64,000 nucleotides of DNA from Acidobacteriota bacterium (GCA_003154775.1 PMES01000110.1:41107-105106), one strand, 5' to 3'; numbered from the stretch's first letter, positions 8,933 to 17,831 are shown. The notes: a model not told the origin generated them from the sequence alone. Translations and numbers: made by a program.

Positions 8933-10147
8933 TTACCGGCGCACCCAACCCTGCGCGATCACGCTTCCGTCACCCGAAAACCGCACGCGATACGTGAACG
9001 ACGCCGGCCGGTCTGGCCGTATGTGCGGGAAACGCAAATCCGAAAACTCCACCACCGCTTCATCGCCTTCCTTGTGAAAGAGGGTCACGGGAAACCGCGC
9101 GAACCATAAAACCTTCTGAACTTCCGGCAAATGCCGTGCCTGTTCAATCCAGGGATTCGGAAACGAGTCAGGATAGTACGTGTGCGCAATCATGTTGGGA
9201 TCGGAATAGCCGGCGCTTGGTGCGTTTTTCTGGAATAAGCCTTCGCTTAAATCCATGCGCATTTCGTAGACTCCGCGCGGCGCTCGTACCAGCCCATCCC
9301 AGTGCCACAACGATGGCGGCAAAGGCAGCGCACCAATCGCTTCGACCTGCAGGTTCTCTTGCGCGGCGAACTGCTGGATCCGCCCGAACGCCGCGTGGTG
9401 CGCATAGGTGGCCGCAACGAGATAGCCCACCGCCATGACAAGACCCGCGCGATTCCAGTTGGCGTAGGCCACGCGCAAGCCCCAGCCCCGCACTGCCGGG
9501 AGCAGGAAGAGCACCGCAAACAGGACGGTGGCCACAAGAATCGTGACATTGGAAATCGGCGCGCCGACAATTTGGCCAATTTTGGCAATCAGGAACGGCG
9601 CCGGCGTGAACACCAGCCACATCAGAAGGGCTCGCCACCGGATATGCGCCGGATCTTCATAAGTCCAGGAGAGGAGTTGCGGAATCAGCAGGATGGCCGT
9701 GAAGCTGAAATCGACGATGAAAATAATGTCCCAGGCGGGCCGCGACCATGCGAGCGGCGACCAGATCATCGTACCGAAGGTGGTCACCAGATCCAGGAAG
9801 ATGTGGCTCAGGATTCCGATTGCCCAGATACCACATAGCGCAAGGAAGGAGGGCGCTTCCCACTTTCGCCACTTTGCCACCACGATCGTCAGCCCCGCCA
9901 GGATCACGGTCCAGACTGGCAGGCAGAGCAACGAATGCGTGATGCTGCGATGCCAGGTGAGCATCAGCAATTCATTGTGCGAAAAGAAATCGCGCAAGAC
10001 ATCGCTGTCCGGGAAAACCGCGCCCAGCATCAAGCACCAGGTGATGAGGCGCTGCTTGCTCAGCGACCGCGGCGAAAACAGGTCTCGCCCGCCAAACACC
10101 GCTTTGCTGATCAGCGCCCCTGCGATGCCGTGTGTGATGGTGTCCAC
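8933..10147 (-). CDS. YdjM-like membrane-bound metal-dependent hydrolase
   Basis: A 404-residue integral membrane protein of the YdjM/DUF457 family. It opens with MDTITHGIAGALISKAVFG and carries the second histidine motif WHRSITHSLLCL near residue 85, plus LSHIFLDLVTTFGT. These His/Asp residues are the expected metal ligands. Several hydrophobic segments follow, then a soluble C-terminal domain of about 150 residues. Substrate and role are unknown in this organism; the E. coli relative is LexA-regulated. It sits 22 bases downstream of selD on the same strand. Confidence 0.85.
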   Translation of the reverse strand: MDTITHGIAGALISKAVFGGRDLFSPRSLSKQRLITWCLMLGAVFPDSDVLRDFFSHNELLMLTWHRSITHSLLCLPVWTVILAGLTIVVAKWRKWEAPSFLALCGIWAIGILSHIFLDLVTTFGTMIWSPLAWSRPAWDIIFIVDFSFTAILLIPQLLSWTYEDPAHIRWRALLMWLVFTPAPFLIAKIGQIVGAPISNVTILVATVLFAVLFLLPAVRGWGLRVAYANWNRAGLVMAVGYLVAATYAHHAAFGRIQQFAAQENLQVEAIGALPLPPSLWHWDGLVRAPRGVYEMRMDLSEGLFQKNAPSAGYSDPNMIAHTYYPDSFPNPWIEQARHLPEVQKVLWFARFPVTLFHKEGDEAVVEFSDLRFPHIRPDRPASFTYRVRFSGDGSVIAQGWVRR

Positions 10148-10169
10148 TGTGTGCTCGTCGTCTCCGCTC

Positions 10170-11246
10170 TTAGACCACCATCAGGAGCTTGGATGTCTTT
10201 GGCACGACGCGGCCGATTCGTTTGGCGCTCACACCATGACGCTCCAGACTCTCCCGCGCCGCTTTCTCATGTTCGGGGGCGAGCGCGATCAAAAGCCCGC
10301 CAGACGTCTGCGGGTCGAAAAGTAGCGCGCGATTCTCTTCCTCCACGTTTGCTGCGAAGACAACGCAGTCGCCTAAAAACTCACGATTGTTTTTCAGTCC
10401 CCCGGAAATCATCCCCTGGCGCGCGGCATCGAGAGCACCGGGAAGCAACGGCACATCCGCAGCGACAATTTCGAGTCCTACTAACTCAATCCCCGAAGCC
10501 GCGTCTCCCAACCCCATTTCCCGCGCGTGCCCCAGCAATCCGAAACCGGTAATGTCTGTTACTGCGTGCACGCAGCGATTCCCTGCTTGCACCTCCAGTT
10601 CGCGCAAAGCTTCGGCCGCCGTGCGATTCAATTGCGTCATCGAAGCGATGGCCGCATCCAGCGAACTCCTTTCGGCCCGCCCATTCTTAAGTGCTGTGGA
10701 GATCACGCCGGTGCCCAGCGATTTTGTCAGAAGAAGTACGTCATTTGTCTGCGCGCCGACATTTCGCCAAACCTGCAACGGATTGATCACGCCCGTGACG
10801 GCATAACCAAACTGGATGTCGTCGTTGCGAATGGAATGCCCCCCAATCACGCTGCATTTCGCTTCACTCATCTTGTTGAGCCCGCCGCGCAGAATCTGCT
10901 CCAGAATCGCTGGATCCCCTTTTTCGGGAAATCCCACGATCGACAGCGCGGATATCGGACGCCCGCCCATTGCGTACACATCGCTCAGCGAATTGGCCGC
11001 CGCGATTTGCCCGAACGTGAACGGGTCGTCCACAATTGGGGTGAAGAAATCGACCGTCTGCACCAACGCCAATTCTTCGCCGAGCAGGTACACCCCGGCG
11101 TCGTCGTTGGTGCTGAACCCAACGAGCACGTTCGGATCAGTTGGCAGTGGCAGGCGCCGTAGTATTGAGTCCAGCGTCCCGGGACTCAGCTTGGCCGCTC
11201 AACCCGCTGCCTTGACCATCGCCGTGAGTTTCACGGAATCGGTCAA
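10170..11246 (-). CDS. selD: Selenide, water dikinase SelD, itself a selenoprotein (in-frame UGA)
   Basis: SelD makes selenophosphate from selenide and ATP, the selenium donor for selenocysteine and selenouridine. Conventional reading starts at GTG 11129 and misses the catalytic N-terminus. Upstream in the same frame is VKAAG-TGA-AAKLSPGTLDSIL, the SelD active site with UGA (11199-11201) where Cys or Sec belongs, followed by VLVGFSTNDDAGVY. Reading UGA as Sec gives 358 residues, normal for the family. The start is TTG 11246 with GGGAGG seven bases upstream; GTG 11234 is an alternative. A SECIS-like hairpin follows the UGA. Later motifs (DIYAMGG, GGHSI, DITGFGLLGHA, DPQTSGGLL) are intact. Confidence 0.92.
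11167..11187 (-). promoter_or_regulatory. Bacterial SECIS-like hairpin in selD
   Basis: Reading the minus strand, 11 bases after the UGA comes GAGTCC, a nine-base loop CGGGACGCT, then GGACTC. The six pairs are perfect and the loop is G-rich near its 5' side. Distance and size fit a bacterial SECIS element that recruits SelB to recode the UGA. Confidence 0.65.
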
Positions 11247-11370
11247 GCCACACCTCCCTGTGCTGCGCTTTGATTATAGCGATGCCGCGCCCTTCCTGCG
11301 CGCCACCAGATAAAAACTTGGCCTTCGAGACAACTTGCGCGGGTTGCCCGGAAAGTGTTCTTATCAATCA

Positions 11371-12078
11371 ATGCCTTGGGACTTCTGGCTGATCTTTTTT
11401 TTTCTTGGAATTGTCGTGCCCTGGCGCGGTGCCGTGCGGCTGAAGAAACTCCTCGCGCTCCCTTCCGTCAGCACTAAGGAAAAGCTCGTTCTCTATGGCT
11501 CGACCATCGCCGGTCAGTGGGTGATCACGGGTTTTGTCGCTTGGCGTGCTCTTGCACGAGGTTTGTCATCGAGTAGCTTGGGTTTAGCCAACTATGGCGG
11601 CCCCAGCACAATTCTGGGGAGTCTGGCCTTGGCTGCGATCGCTGGGGCTTTGCACTGGCTGAACCTCCGACGGGTCGGCAAATCTCCGGGCAAAGACCCA
11701 GAGCTGATGCGCTCGCTCGCGTGCCGGATTTTTCCTGTCAATTCCGTGGAACTGCTCCCCTACTGTGCACTCGCTGTGACCGCCGGCGTCTGTGAGGAAT
11801 TTCTTTATCGGGGATTTGCCATGGGCGTGCTCTTTCGCGTGGGATTCCCCGCTTGGGCCGTCGTGATTCTGACCGCAGCCCTCTTCGGCTTAGCCCACGC
11901 TTATCAAGGTCGCAGCGGAATCCTGGGCACTTTTGTGATGGGCATCCTTTTCGGCGTCGTCCGCCTGGCCTACGATACACTGGTGCCGGTGATGATGATG
12001 CACGCGATAGTGGATCTGGTGGCTGGGATTGCGGGGCCGCACTACTTCTTGCCGAGGGTCGCGGAAGAGCAGAAGTGA
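11371..12078 (+). CDS. CPBP-family intramembrane metalloprotease
   Basis: A 235-residue, multi-pass membrane protein of the CPBP (CAAX protease/Abi) family. Key motifs are CEEFLYRGFAMG near the middle (EExxxR) and FGLAHAYQG with the second histidine site. A third, HAIVDLVAG, lies near the C-terminus. Members cleave prenylated or other membrane peptides, or act in bacteriocin self-immunity; the substrate here is unknown. ATG 11371 is chosen because the preceding 12 in-frame residues from TTG 11335 are not hydrophobic or family-like. It lies 34 bases before rsmG. Confidence 0.85.
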   Translation: MPWDFWLIFFFLGIVVPWRGAVRLKKLLALPSVSTKEKLVLYGSTIAGQWVITGFVAWRALARGLSSSSLGLANYGGPSTILGSLALAAIAGALHWLNLRRVGKSPGKDPELMRSLACRIFPVNSVELLPYCALAVTAGVCEEFLYRGFAMGVLFRVGFPAWAVVILTAALFGLAHAYQGRSGILGTFVMGILFGVVRLAYDTLVPVMMMHAIVDLVAGIAGPHYFLPRVAEEQK

Positions 12079-12112
12079 TTCGGAATCGGATCGTTGCGGG
12101 ATAATTACTCTT

Positions 12113-12769
12113 ATGACAACAGAAGTCGAAAAGCCTATTTCGGAAGTGACGATCCGGCGCGCCTTGGGGGAATTTCAAGTCACCCCAAATGAACAGCAAG
12201 TCATTTATATTCAACAATATATAAAGATATTGCGGCACTGGAATGAGAAGCTGAACTTGACCGCTATCCGCGATCCCCTGGAGATACTATATCGTCACTT
12301 CTGCGAATCCATGTTTGCGGCCGTTGCTGTGCCGGTCGAAAACGGTCGGTTCGCCGACATCGGTTCAGGCCCCGGATTTCCTGGCATTCCGATAAAGATT
12401 TTGCATCCGGAGTTGGAGCTTTTCCTGGTGGAATCGAACATCAAGAAGGGCACATTTCTCGCTGAAGTCATCCGCGAGTTGGGACTTGACAACACCCATG
12501 TACTGATCAACCGCTATGAGGAATTGGGAGAGGAACTGGCCCCGCTGGATTTTGTCTGCTCCCGTGCCCTCGGGGAGTTCGGCCCATTCCTCGAGTGGGC
12601 CGCGTCGGACAATGTCGCGGCCTCCCGCGCGATTCTGTGGATCGGCGGCCGCGACCTCGAGGAAGTTCGTAAGTCGGATCGGTGGGAATGGCAAGAACCA
12701 ATCGCCATGCCGCAGTCGTTGCAGCGCTATCTTCTCGTGGGCAAGAAAAAGCCTCTTTTGTCGGCGTAA
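12113..12769 (+). CDS. rsmG: 16S rRNA (guanine-527-N7)-methyltransferase RsmG
   Basis: RsmG (GidB) methylates G527 of 16S rRNA using SAM. The 218 residues match family length. Motifs include LRHWNEKLNLTAIRDPLEI, the SAM site FADIGSGPGFPGIPIKI, and FVCSRALGEFGPFLEWA. ATG 12113 is chosen; an upstream open stretch overlapping the previous gene adds only unrelated residues. It is followed by the parS cluster and parAB, the classic origin-proximal order, although mnmE and mnmG are absent here. Confidence 0.95.
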   Translation: MTTEVEKPISEVTIRRALGEFQVTPNEQQVIYIQQYIKILRHWNEKLNLTAIRDPLEILYRHFCESMFAAVAVPVENGRFADIGSGPGFPGIPIKILHPELELFLVESNIKKGTFLAEVIRELGLDNTHVLINRYEELGEELAPLDFVCSRALGEFGPFLEWAASDNVAASRAILWIGGRDLEEVRKSDRWEWQEPIAMPQSLQRYLLVGKKKPLLSA

Positions 12770-12844
12770 CGACATAATAACAAAAGGCTTTTCACAATTT
12801 ACCTCGGGTGTGTTTCGATTCTTGCGCGATTTTTCTCTCGCGAC

Positions 12845-12858
12845 GTTCCACGTGAAAC
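12845..12858. promoter_or_regulatory. parS site 1
   Basis: GTTCCACGTGAAAC, close to the ParB-binding consensus TGTTTCACGTGAAACA. First of five sites between rsmG and parA. Confidence 0.9.
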
Positions 12859-12891
12859 ATCCCGTCTATCGAAGGAATTTCAGACCCCTTT

Positions 12892-12905
12892 GTTCCACGT
12901 GGAAC
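12892..12905. promoter_or_regulatory. parS site 2
   Basis: Perfect palindrome GTTCCACGTGGAAC, a ParB nucleation site, 34 bases after site 1. Confidence 0.9.
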
Positions 12906-12969
12906 TCTCCACCCCATGCGCATCGCGATGTATCTTACGGGTCACTTCGCCTACTTTCGCAAAATCCTT

Positions 12970-12983
12970 GTTCCACGTGGAAC
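12970..12983. promoter_or_regulatory. parS site 3
   Basis: Perfect palindrome GTTCCACGTGGAAC, identical to site 2. Confidence 0.9.
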
Positions 12984-13059
12984 GAAAACAGCCTCACGGT
13001 CTCGTGTTAGAGCAAGACTAAATATGTTTCGCCAATCCCGCCAAGTTCGGCCCTGGACT

Positions 13060-13073
13060 GTTCCACGTGGAAC
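13060..13073. promoter_or_regulatory. parS site 4
   Basis: Perfect palindrome GTTCCACGTGGAAC, identical to sites 2 and 3. Confidence 0.9.
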
Positions 13074-13110
13074 ACCCACTTTCCAACAGAATTCCCGCAG
13101 CTCAGTCCCT

Positions 13111-13124
13111 GTTCCACGTGAAAC
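13111..13124. promoter_or_regulatory. parS site 5
   Basis: GTTCCACGTGAAAC, identical to site 1, 54 bases before the parA start. The two outer sites carry GAAAC and the three inner ones GGAAC. Confidence 0.9.
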
Positions 13125-13177
13125 ATCTTGCGTCTAGCCGACGGCTCTGCTAGTTTCCCTAGGTTGGGGAGACCGTC

Positions 13178-13984
13178 TTGGCCCGGGTCATTGCTGTTGC
13201 TAACCAAAAGGGTGGGGTAGGTAAGACCACCACCGCAGTTAACCTTGCAGCCTGCCTCGCGGCTGCTGAGCAGTCCACTCTCCTCATTGATTGCGATTCC
13301 CAAGCCAATGCTACAGCCTCTATCGGATTCCAGAAGGACCCTGCCCGCCACACCATCTATCACGCCCTGATCTTGAACGAATCTTTTGAGAAGTTGGTAC
13401 AAAAATCCCAAGTGGAAGGCTTAGATGTCGTCCCTGCCGACAAAAACCTTGCGGGAGCTGCGGTAGAGCTCGTTCTTGCTGAGAGCCGTGAATACAAACT
13501 GCAATCCTTCCTGCAAAATGTTCGGCCAAATTACAAATTCATTGTGCTGGATTGCCCGCCTGCGTTGGATCTACTTACCCTGAATGCGTTAGTGGCAGCC
13601 GATGCCGTGATGATACCCATCCAGTGCGAATACCTGGCCCTGGAAGGCGTATCGGAATTGCTGGATACCCTGATGCGTATTCGTCGTACGCTCAATCCCA
13701 GCCTCGAAATCGAAGGTATTCTACTAACGATGTACGATGAGCGCACTACTCTTTCAAGGCAAGTGGCCACCGACCTACGCAGTTTCTTCGGCACTCAGGT
13801 CTTCCAGAGCCTGATCCCGCGCAACGTCCGCCTTGCCGAAGCACCTAGTTTTGGCAAGCCTATTATTTTCTATGATATCCATAGCAAGGGCGCAGAGGGC
13901 TATACGCAGCTCGCCCAGGAGGTTATTGGCAATGCCGAGAAACGCGTTGGGGCGGGGGCTCGGAGCGCTCATTCGGGAGCCTGA
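13178..13984 (+). CDS. parA: Chromosome-partitioning ATPase ParA (Soj)
   Basis: A 268-residue deviant Walker ATPase that binds nucleoid DNA and moves ParB-parS complexes to segregate origins. The Walker A KGGVGKTTTAVNLA sits at residues 11-24, followed by LLIDCDSQANA and FIVLDCPPALDLLTLNAL. There is no N-terminal helix-turn-helix, as expected for chromosomal ParA. It starts at TTG 13178, preceded by GGGGAG. It overlaps the probable parB start by 53 bases and follows five parS sites. Confidence 0.96.
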   Translation: MARVIAVANQKGGVGKTTTAVNLAACLAAAEQSTLLIDCDSQANATASIGFQKDPARHTIYHALILNESFEKLVQKSQVEGLDVVPADKNLAGAAVELVLAESREYKLQSFLQNVRPNYKFIVLDCPPALDLLTLNALVAADAVMIPIQCEYLALEGVSELLDTLMRIRRTLNPSLEIEGILLTMYDERTTLSRQVATDLRSFFGTQVFQSLIPRNVRLAEAPSFGKPIIFYDIHSKGAEGYTQLAQEVIGNAEKRVGAGARSAHSGA

Positions 13985-14873
13985 ACCGACAGCTCCAGCA
14001 ACGCCAGCCACATCGACAACTCCACACGCTGCTCCCGTGGCGCACAGCTCGGGCGGCGCTGCAACAGCTGCGGCACCGGCCTTGAGTCCCGTATCTTCGG
14101 GCCCGCTGCAGATCGACATCGACCTGATCGACCCCAGTCCCTATCAGCCGCGCACACGGTTCCGCGAAGAGGCACTCGATGAGCTGGCCCGCTCAATTCA
14201 AACCAGCGGCATCATCCAGCCACTCGTCGTACGGCCCATCGGCCAGCGCTTTCAACTGATCGCCGGCGAACGGCGGTGGCGTGCTGCGCAGCGTGTCGGC
14301 CTCAACAAGATCTCTTCCATTGTTCGCCAGGTTTCCGACGAACTGGCGCTGGAAATGACACTGGTCGAAAACATCCAGCGCGAAGACCTCAACGCCATGG
14401 AAGCGGCGCGCGCGTTTGAACGGTTGATGGACGAATTCCAGCTCACCCAGGAATCGGTGGCCGAGCGCACGGGCAAGGATCGCGCGACGGTCGCCAACGC
14501 CATCCGGTTGCTGAAGCTTGAGCCGACCATTCAGGAATGGATTGAAGAAGGGAAGCTGAGTGCGGGGCACGGACGCGCGCTCCTCGCTGTCGCCGAGCCG
14601 CAGTTGCGCATGCGCTATGCGCAACGCGCCGCTCGCGGTGGGCTCACTGTGCGCCAGATTGAACGCCTGGCTTCACGACGCAGCCGCGGGGCAAAGCTGC
14701 CCACAGAAGTCCATCTTGATCCCAACATCCGCGAGGCCGTGGAAGAACTGCAGCGGCACCTCGGTACGAAGGTACTTTTGCGGCAGAAAACAAAATCACG
14801 GCCGGGCCAGCTCGTCCTTGAGTATTACGACGACGCGCAACTCATGGGCATCTACGACCGCCTGATGAAATAG
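13932..14873 (+). CDS. parB: Chromosome-partitioning protein ParB (Spo0J)
   Basis: ParB is a CTP-dependent clamp that loads at parS and recruits ParA and condensin. It starts MPRNALGRGLGALI, the usual N-terminus, at ATG 13932 inside the end of parA; an upstream frame start at 13833 is not family-like. An Ala/Pro-rich linker is followed by DPSPYQPRTRF, the CTP-binding GERRWRAAQRVG, and LVENIQREDLNAMEAARAFERLM. The helix-turn-helix is TQESVAERTGKDRATVANAIRLL. A short dimerisation domain closes the 313 residues. Confidence 0.96.
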   Translation: MPRNALGRGLGALIREPEPTAPATPATSTTPHAAPVAHSSGGAATAAAPALSPVSSGPLQIDIDLIDPSPYQPRTRFREEALDELARSIQTSGIIQPLVVRPIGQRFQLIAGERRWRAAQRVGLNKISSIVRQVSDELALEMTLVENIQREDLNAMEAARAFERLMDEFQLTQESVAERTGKDRATVANAIRLLKLEPTIQEWIEEGKLSAGHGRALLAVAEPQLRMRYAQRAARGGLTVRQIERLASRRSRGAKLPTEVHLDPNIREAVEELQRHLGTKVLLRQKTKSRPGQLVLEYYDDAQLMGIYDRLMK

Positions 14874-15003
14874 CGCCGTAGCAGCAGCGCGCTGCCACTG
14901 CACCAACGTTCAGGCATTTCATTCGACAACTCCCTCTGCAACGTGCGTTGACTTCTCGCCGCTTCACGTTACATTGGAATCAGCACACACAGGGAGTCTA
15001 TCT

Positions 15004-15417
15004 ATGGCTTGGAAGTGGCCAGGCACGTCGAAGGATGGTAGCAGTGAAGAGTGGACCGGTTTCATTGATCAAGGCGTGTCGCTCGAAGGCACGCTGACAC
15101 TCACCGGAACGTTTCGCATTGACGGACACATCAAGGGCAACATCATCTCCGAACAGACAGTGATCCTGGGTGAGAACGCGAAAGTCGAAGGACAGATTGA
15201 AGGCAATCGCGTGGTCATCGCGGGTCGGTTTGATGGCGTCATCTTCGCCCGAGGTCGCGTGGAGATTCAGCCCAAGGGGGTCGTAACGGGCGAAGTACAC
15301 TCGCCCTGCATGGTCATCGATCCTGGGGGCATTTTCGACGGACGTTGTCACATGCTGGCGTCCTCGGAGGCAGCAGCCGGTGTGACGATTCCCATTCGAG
15401 CAGTGAGCCAGGCGTAG
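15004..15417 (+). CDS. Bactofilin
   Basis: A 137-residue polymer-forming bactofilin (DUF583). The core GFIDQGVSLEGTLTLTGTFRIDGHIKGNI is followed by repeated short beta units (VEGQIEGNRVVIAGRFDGVIFA, VTGEVHSPCMVIDPGGIFDG), the right-handed beta-helix pattern. Bactofilins form cytoskeletal filaments near the membrane; in Myxococcus they help position ParABS, which fits the location just after parB. The start is ATG 15004 with AGGGAG seven bases upstream. Confidence 0.9.
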   Translation: MAWKWPGTSKDGSSEEWTGFIDQGVSLEGTLTLTGTFRIDGHIKGNIISEQTVILGENAKVEGQIEGNRVVIAGRFDGVIFARGRVEIQPKGVVTGEVHSPCMVIDPGGIFDGRCHMLASSEAAAGVTIPIRAVSQA

Positions 15418-15569
15418 AGTTGCAAGGTCCGGGAAAGAATAGAGTTGCCATACTAACCATTAAAGTATAATACAGCAGTTAGTATGCGCTACGTTTCTTT
15501 CTCTGCGCATCCCGTTTCAATAATCAATAATTAGAAGAAAGCCCCTTAGCGGGGCGCCCCAGCAGGGAC

Positions 15570-15917
15570 CTAAGTCAGGGCGCGTCCGGCATCCTGCAGG
15601 CTAGCCTGAATGTTTGACTCCCAATCCAGATGGGGGACCTTGGAAGGTGTCGCGGTCTTGTAGAACTTCAACGCATCTTCCGGACGATTCAGTTTTTTCA
15701 AGCACACACGCCCAGCCGCCAATAACGCCAGCAGCGATTGTTTTTCTGCGGGGTAGTTTTCAGCAAGGCGCTCGTATTCGCAAACGGCACGATCGAAATG
15801 CTGCTGCGATTTGATGGAGCGGATGATCTCCAACCAGGTGGCCGCCGGCATCTTGTCAGGATTCTGCTGTTTCAGGTTAAAGGTGCAACGGGCAGAACGT
15901 ACAGAACCGAAGTACAG
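15570..15917 (-). pseudogene. TPR-like protein remnant
   Basis: A frame open from 15917 down to 15570 contains an ATG at 15851 giving 93 residues. The sequence has two tetratricopeptide-like helices (FDRAVCEYERLAENYP, then ALLAAGRVCLKKLNRPEDALKFYKTA). Coding resemblance continues upstream of the ATG (FNLKQQNPDK) until a stop at 15918-15920, so this appears to be the C-terminal end of a longer TPR protein that lost its front. Function cannot be assigned. It could also be a short functional TPR protein. Confidence 0.5.
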
Positions 15918-16083
15918 CTACAGATAAGTAGTTAGCTTGACGGACACGTTACGCGGTGAGGCGTGCAATCAACCTTGGTGCAGAGCCGATTTGAGGGGAA
16001 GCGCCCGGTAACATGGCGAGCTCAATTGACAGTCCCTGACCGGCAGACTATCGTTCGGAAGACGTGATTATGAGGCGAAATTC

Positions 16084-17373
16084 ATGAAGATTTTGGTAAT
16101 TGGCGGTGGCGGGCGCGAACACGCACTGGTATGGAAACTGCAGCAAAGCGCGGGCGTGGAGAAGGTCTGGTGTGTGCCCGGCAACGGCGGAATCGCAGAC
16201 GAGGCCGAATGCGTGGCCGCGGATGCAGGGGATGTTGCGGCGCTGGTGGCGCTGGCGGAGAAGATCTCGCCGGATTTGACGGTCGTCGGGCCAGAGCTTC
16301 CCTTGGTAAACGGCTTGACCGACGCCTTCCGGCAGCGCAAGTACGCGGTCGTTGGGCCGTCGCAACAAGCGGCACAACTCGAAGGCAGCAAGATCTTCGC
16401 GAAGGAGTTCCTGCAGCGGCACAGCATTCCCACGGCGGCGATGTATGGCTCCTACGATTCACCCGGGGCCGCGTATTCGGCGCTTTGCGCTGTGGATTGG
16501 CCCGTGGTCATCAAAGCCGATGGCCTCTGTGCGGGAAAAGGCGTGTTTCTGGCGGACGATCCCGACGCCGCCACGGGATTCATCGAGCGCGTCATGGAGA
16601 AGGACGAACTGGGCGCGGGAGGCAGGCGCATTCTGCTGGAAGAAACGCTGGAAGGCGATGAGCTATCGTTTATCCTGCTGACCGATGGTGAGCGTTCCAC
16701 TTCACTCGTGCCCACACGGGACCACAAGTGCGTCTTCGACAACAATGAAGGCCCGAACACAGGCGGTATGGGCGCGTATTCCTCGGACGAGCTTTTGCCG
16801 GAGGCTTTGCGCCAGACGATTCAGACCACCATTGTGGAGCCGACCTTGCGCGGCCTGGCCAAAGACGGCCTGCGCTATCAGGGGTTCCTCTACGTCGGCC
16901 TGATGCTGACTAAGAAGGGTCCCAAGGTGTTGGAGTTCAATTGCCGCCTGGGCGATCCAGAAACACAGGCGATTGCCGCGCGCATGGATTTTGACTTGGC
17001 CGAGATGCTTGCTGACGTTGCGGCGGAGAGACTGGAGCCCGCCAAGCTGAAGTGGAAGCGCGGCGCCAGTGTTTGCGTGGTATTGGCATCCGGTGGGTAT
17101 CCGGGAAGGTTTGAAAGCGGCAAAGAGATTAAGGGGCTCGCGGAGGCTGGGCAAATTCCCGATGTAAAGGTATTGCACGCGGGAACGCGCCGGCAAGGCG
17201 ATGCCATCGTCACGAGTGGCGGGCGAGTCCTGGGCGTCACGGCAACCGGCGATTCGCTTGCCTCGGCTCTCCAGAAAGCCTACCAGGCTGCCGCAAAGAT
17301 TCATTTTGACGGCATGCACTACCGCAAAGACATCGGCCGACATCACCAGCAAAGCACGACTGCGGGAGATTGA
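16084..17373 (+). CDS. purD: Phosphoribosylamine-glycine ligase
   Basis: PurD (GARS) joins phosphoribosylamine and glycine with ATP in step two of purine synthesis. The 429 residues have the family length. They begin MKILVIGGGGREHALVWKLQQS and carry the ATP-grasp motifs VIKADGLCAGKGVFL, GGMGAYSSDELLPE and LEFNCRLGDPETQAIAARMDFDL. GAGGCG lies upstream of ATG 16084. It stands apart from other pur genes; its stop overlaps or abuts the MOSC gene. Nothing unusual is seen in the sequence. Confidence 0.97.
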   Translation: MKILVIGGGGREHALVWKLQQSAGVEKVWCVPGNGGIADEAECVAADAGDVAALVALAEKISPDLTVVGPELPLVNGLTDAFRQRKYAVVGPSQQAAQLEGSKIFAKEFLQRHSIPTAAMYGSYDSPGAAYSALCAVDWPVVIKADGLCAGKGVFLADDPDAATGFIERVMEKDELGAGGRRILLEETLEGDELSFILLTDGERSTSLVPTRDHKCVFDNNEGPNTGGMGAYSSDELLPEALRQTIQTTIVEPTLRGLAKDGLRYQGFLYVGLMLTKKGPKVLEFNCRLGDPETQAIAARMDFDLAEMLADVAAERLEPAKLKWKRGASVCVVLASGGYPGRFESGKEIKGLAEAGQIPDVKVLHAGTRRQGDAIVTSGGRVLGVTATGDSLASALQKAYQAAAKIHFDGMHYRKDIGRHHQQSTTAGD

Positions 17374-17378
17374 CGCCT

Positions 17379-17831
17379 TTGGCTAAGATCCTGCACCTGT
17401 TCCGCGCACCGAAACGCCACGCGCCTATGGAAAAACTCGCCACCGCCCGCGCCGTCGAGAATTCAGGATTGCAGGGCTGTGCCCACGCGCGTTCGGGTGG
17501 CAAGCGCCAGGTGCTGCTGGTGGATGCGGAAACGCTCGGGAGCTTGAATCTGGTGCCGGGAATCATTCGTGAAAACATCACCGCACAGGACCTGGACGTT
17601 GACGCCTTGCAGGTGGGGCAGAAACTGCGCATGGGCAGCGTGGTTCTGGAGGTCAGCGCCGTCTGCGAACCTTGCGAGTTGATGGAGGCGATCCGCCCCG
17701 GTTTGCAACAAGAACTGCAGGGGCGACGCGGGATGCTGTGCCGCGTCTTAAGTGGCGGCACGTTGAAGTGCGGGGATGCGATCGTTTTGCAGGCAGCGCG
17801 AAGCACGCCACAGTCGGATGTGGCATCTTAA
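17379..17831 (+). CDS. MOSC-domain protein
   Basis: A 150-residue stand-alone MOSC-domain protein. Typical pieces are NSGLQGCAHARSGGKRQVLLVDAETL, then GIIRENITAQDLDVDALQVGQKLRMGSVVLEVSAVCEPC and GRRGMLCRVLSGG. The conserved cysteine that binds sulfur or molybdenum-cofactor sulfide in the family is present in CEPCELM. The TTG at 17379 is preferred because GGGAGA lies nine bases upstream; TTG 17370 overlaps the purD stop. Substrate is unknown; relatives deliver sulfur or reduce N-hydroxylated compounds. Confidence 0.85.
   Translation: MAKILHLFRAPKRHAPMEKLATARAVENSGLQGCAHARSGGKRQVLLVDAETLGSLNLVPGIIRENITAQDLDVDALQVGQKLRMGSVVLEVSAVCEPCELMEAIRPGLQQELQGRRGMLCRVLSGGTLKCGDAIVLQAARSTPQSDVAS

Noticed and set aside
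7000..9000. Long antisense frames across yidC and jag
   Set aside because: They arise from GC-rich codon usage in well-supported genes and show no family motifs.
11137..11367. Minus-strand 76-codon frame upstream of selD
   Set aside because: It overlaps the true selD N-terminus in another frame; the in-frame UGA reading explains the region better.
12770..13177. DnaA boxes near the parS cluster
   Set aside because: No TTATNCACA-like clusters were seen; the repeats there are parS sites.
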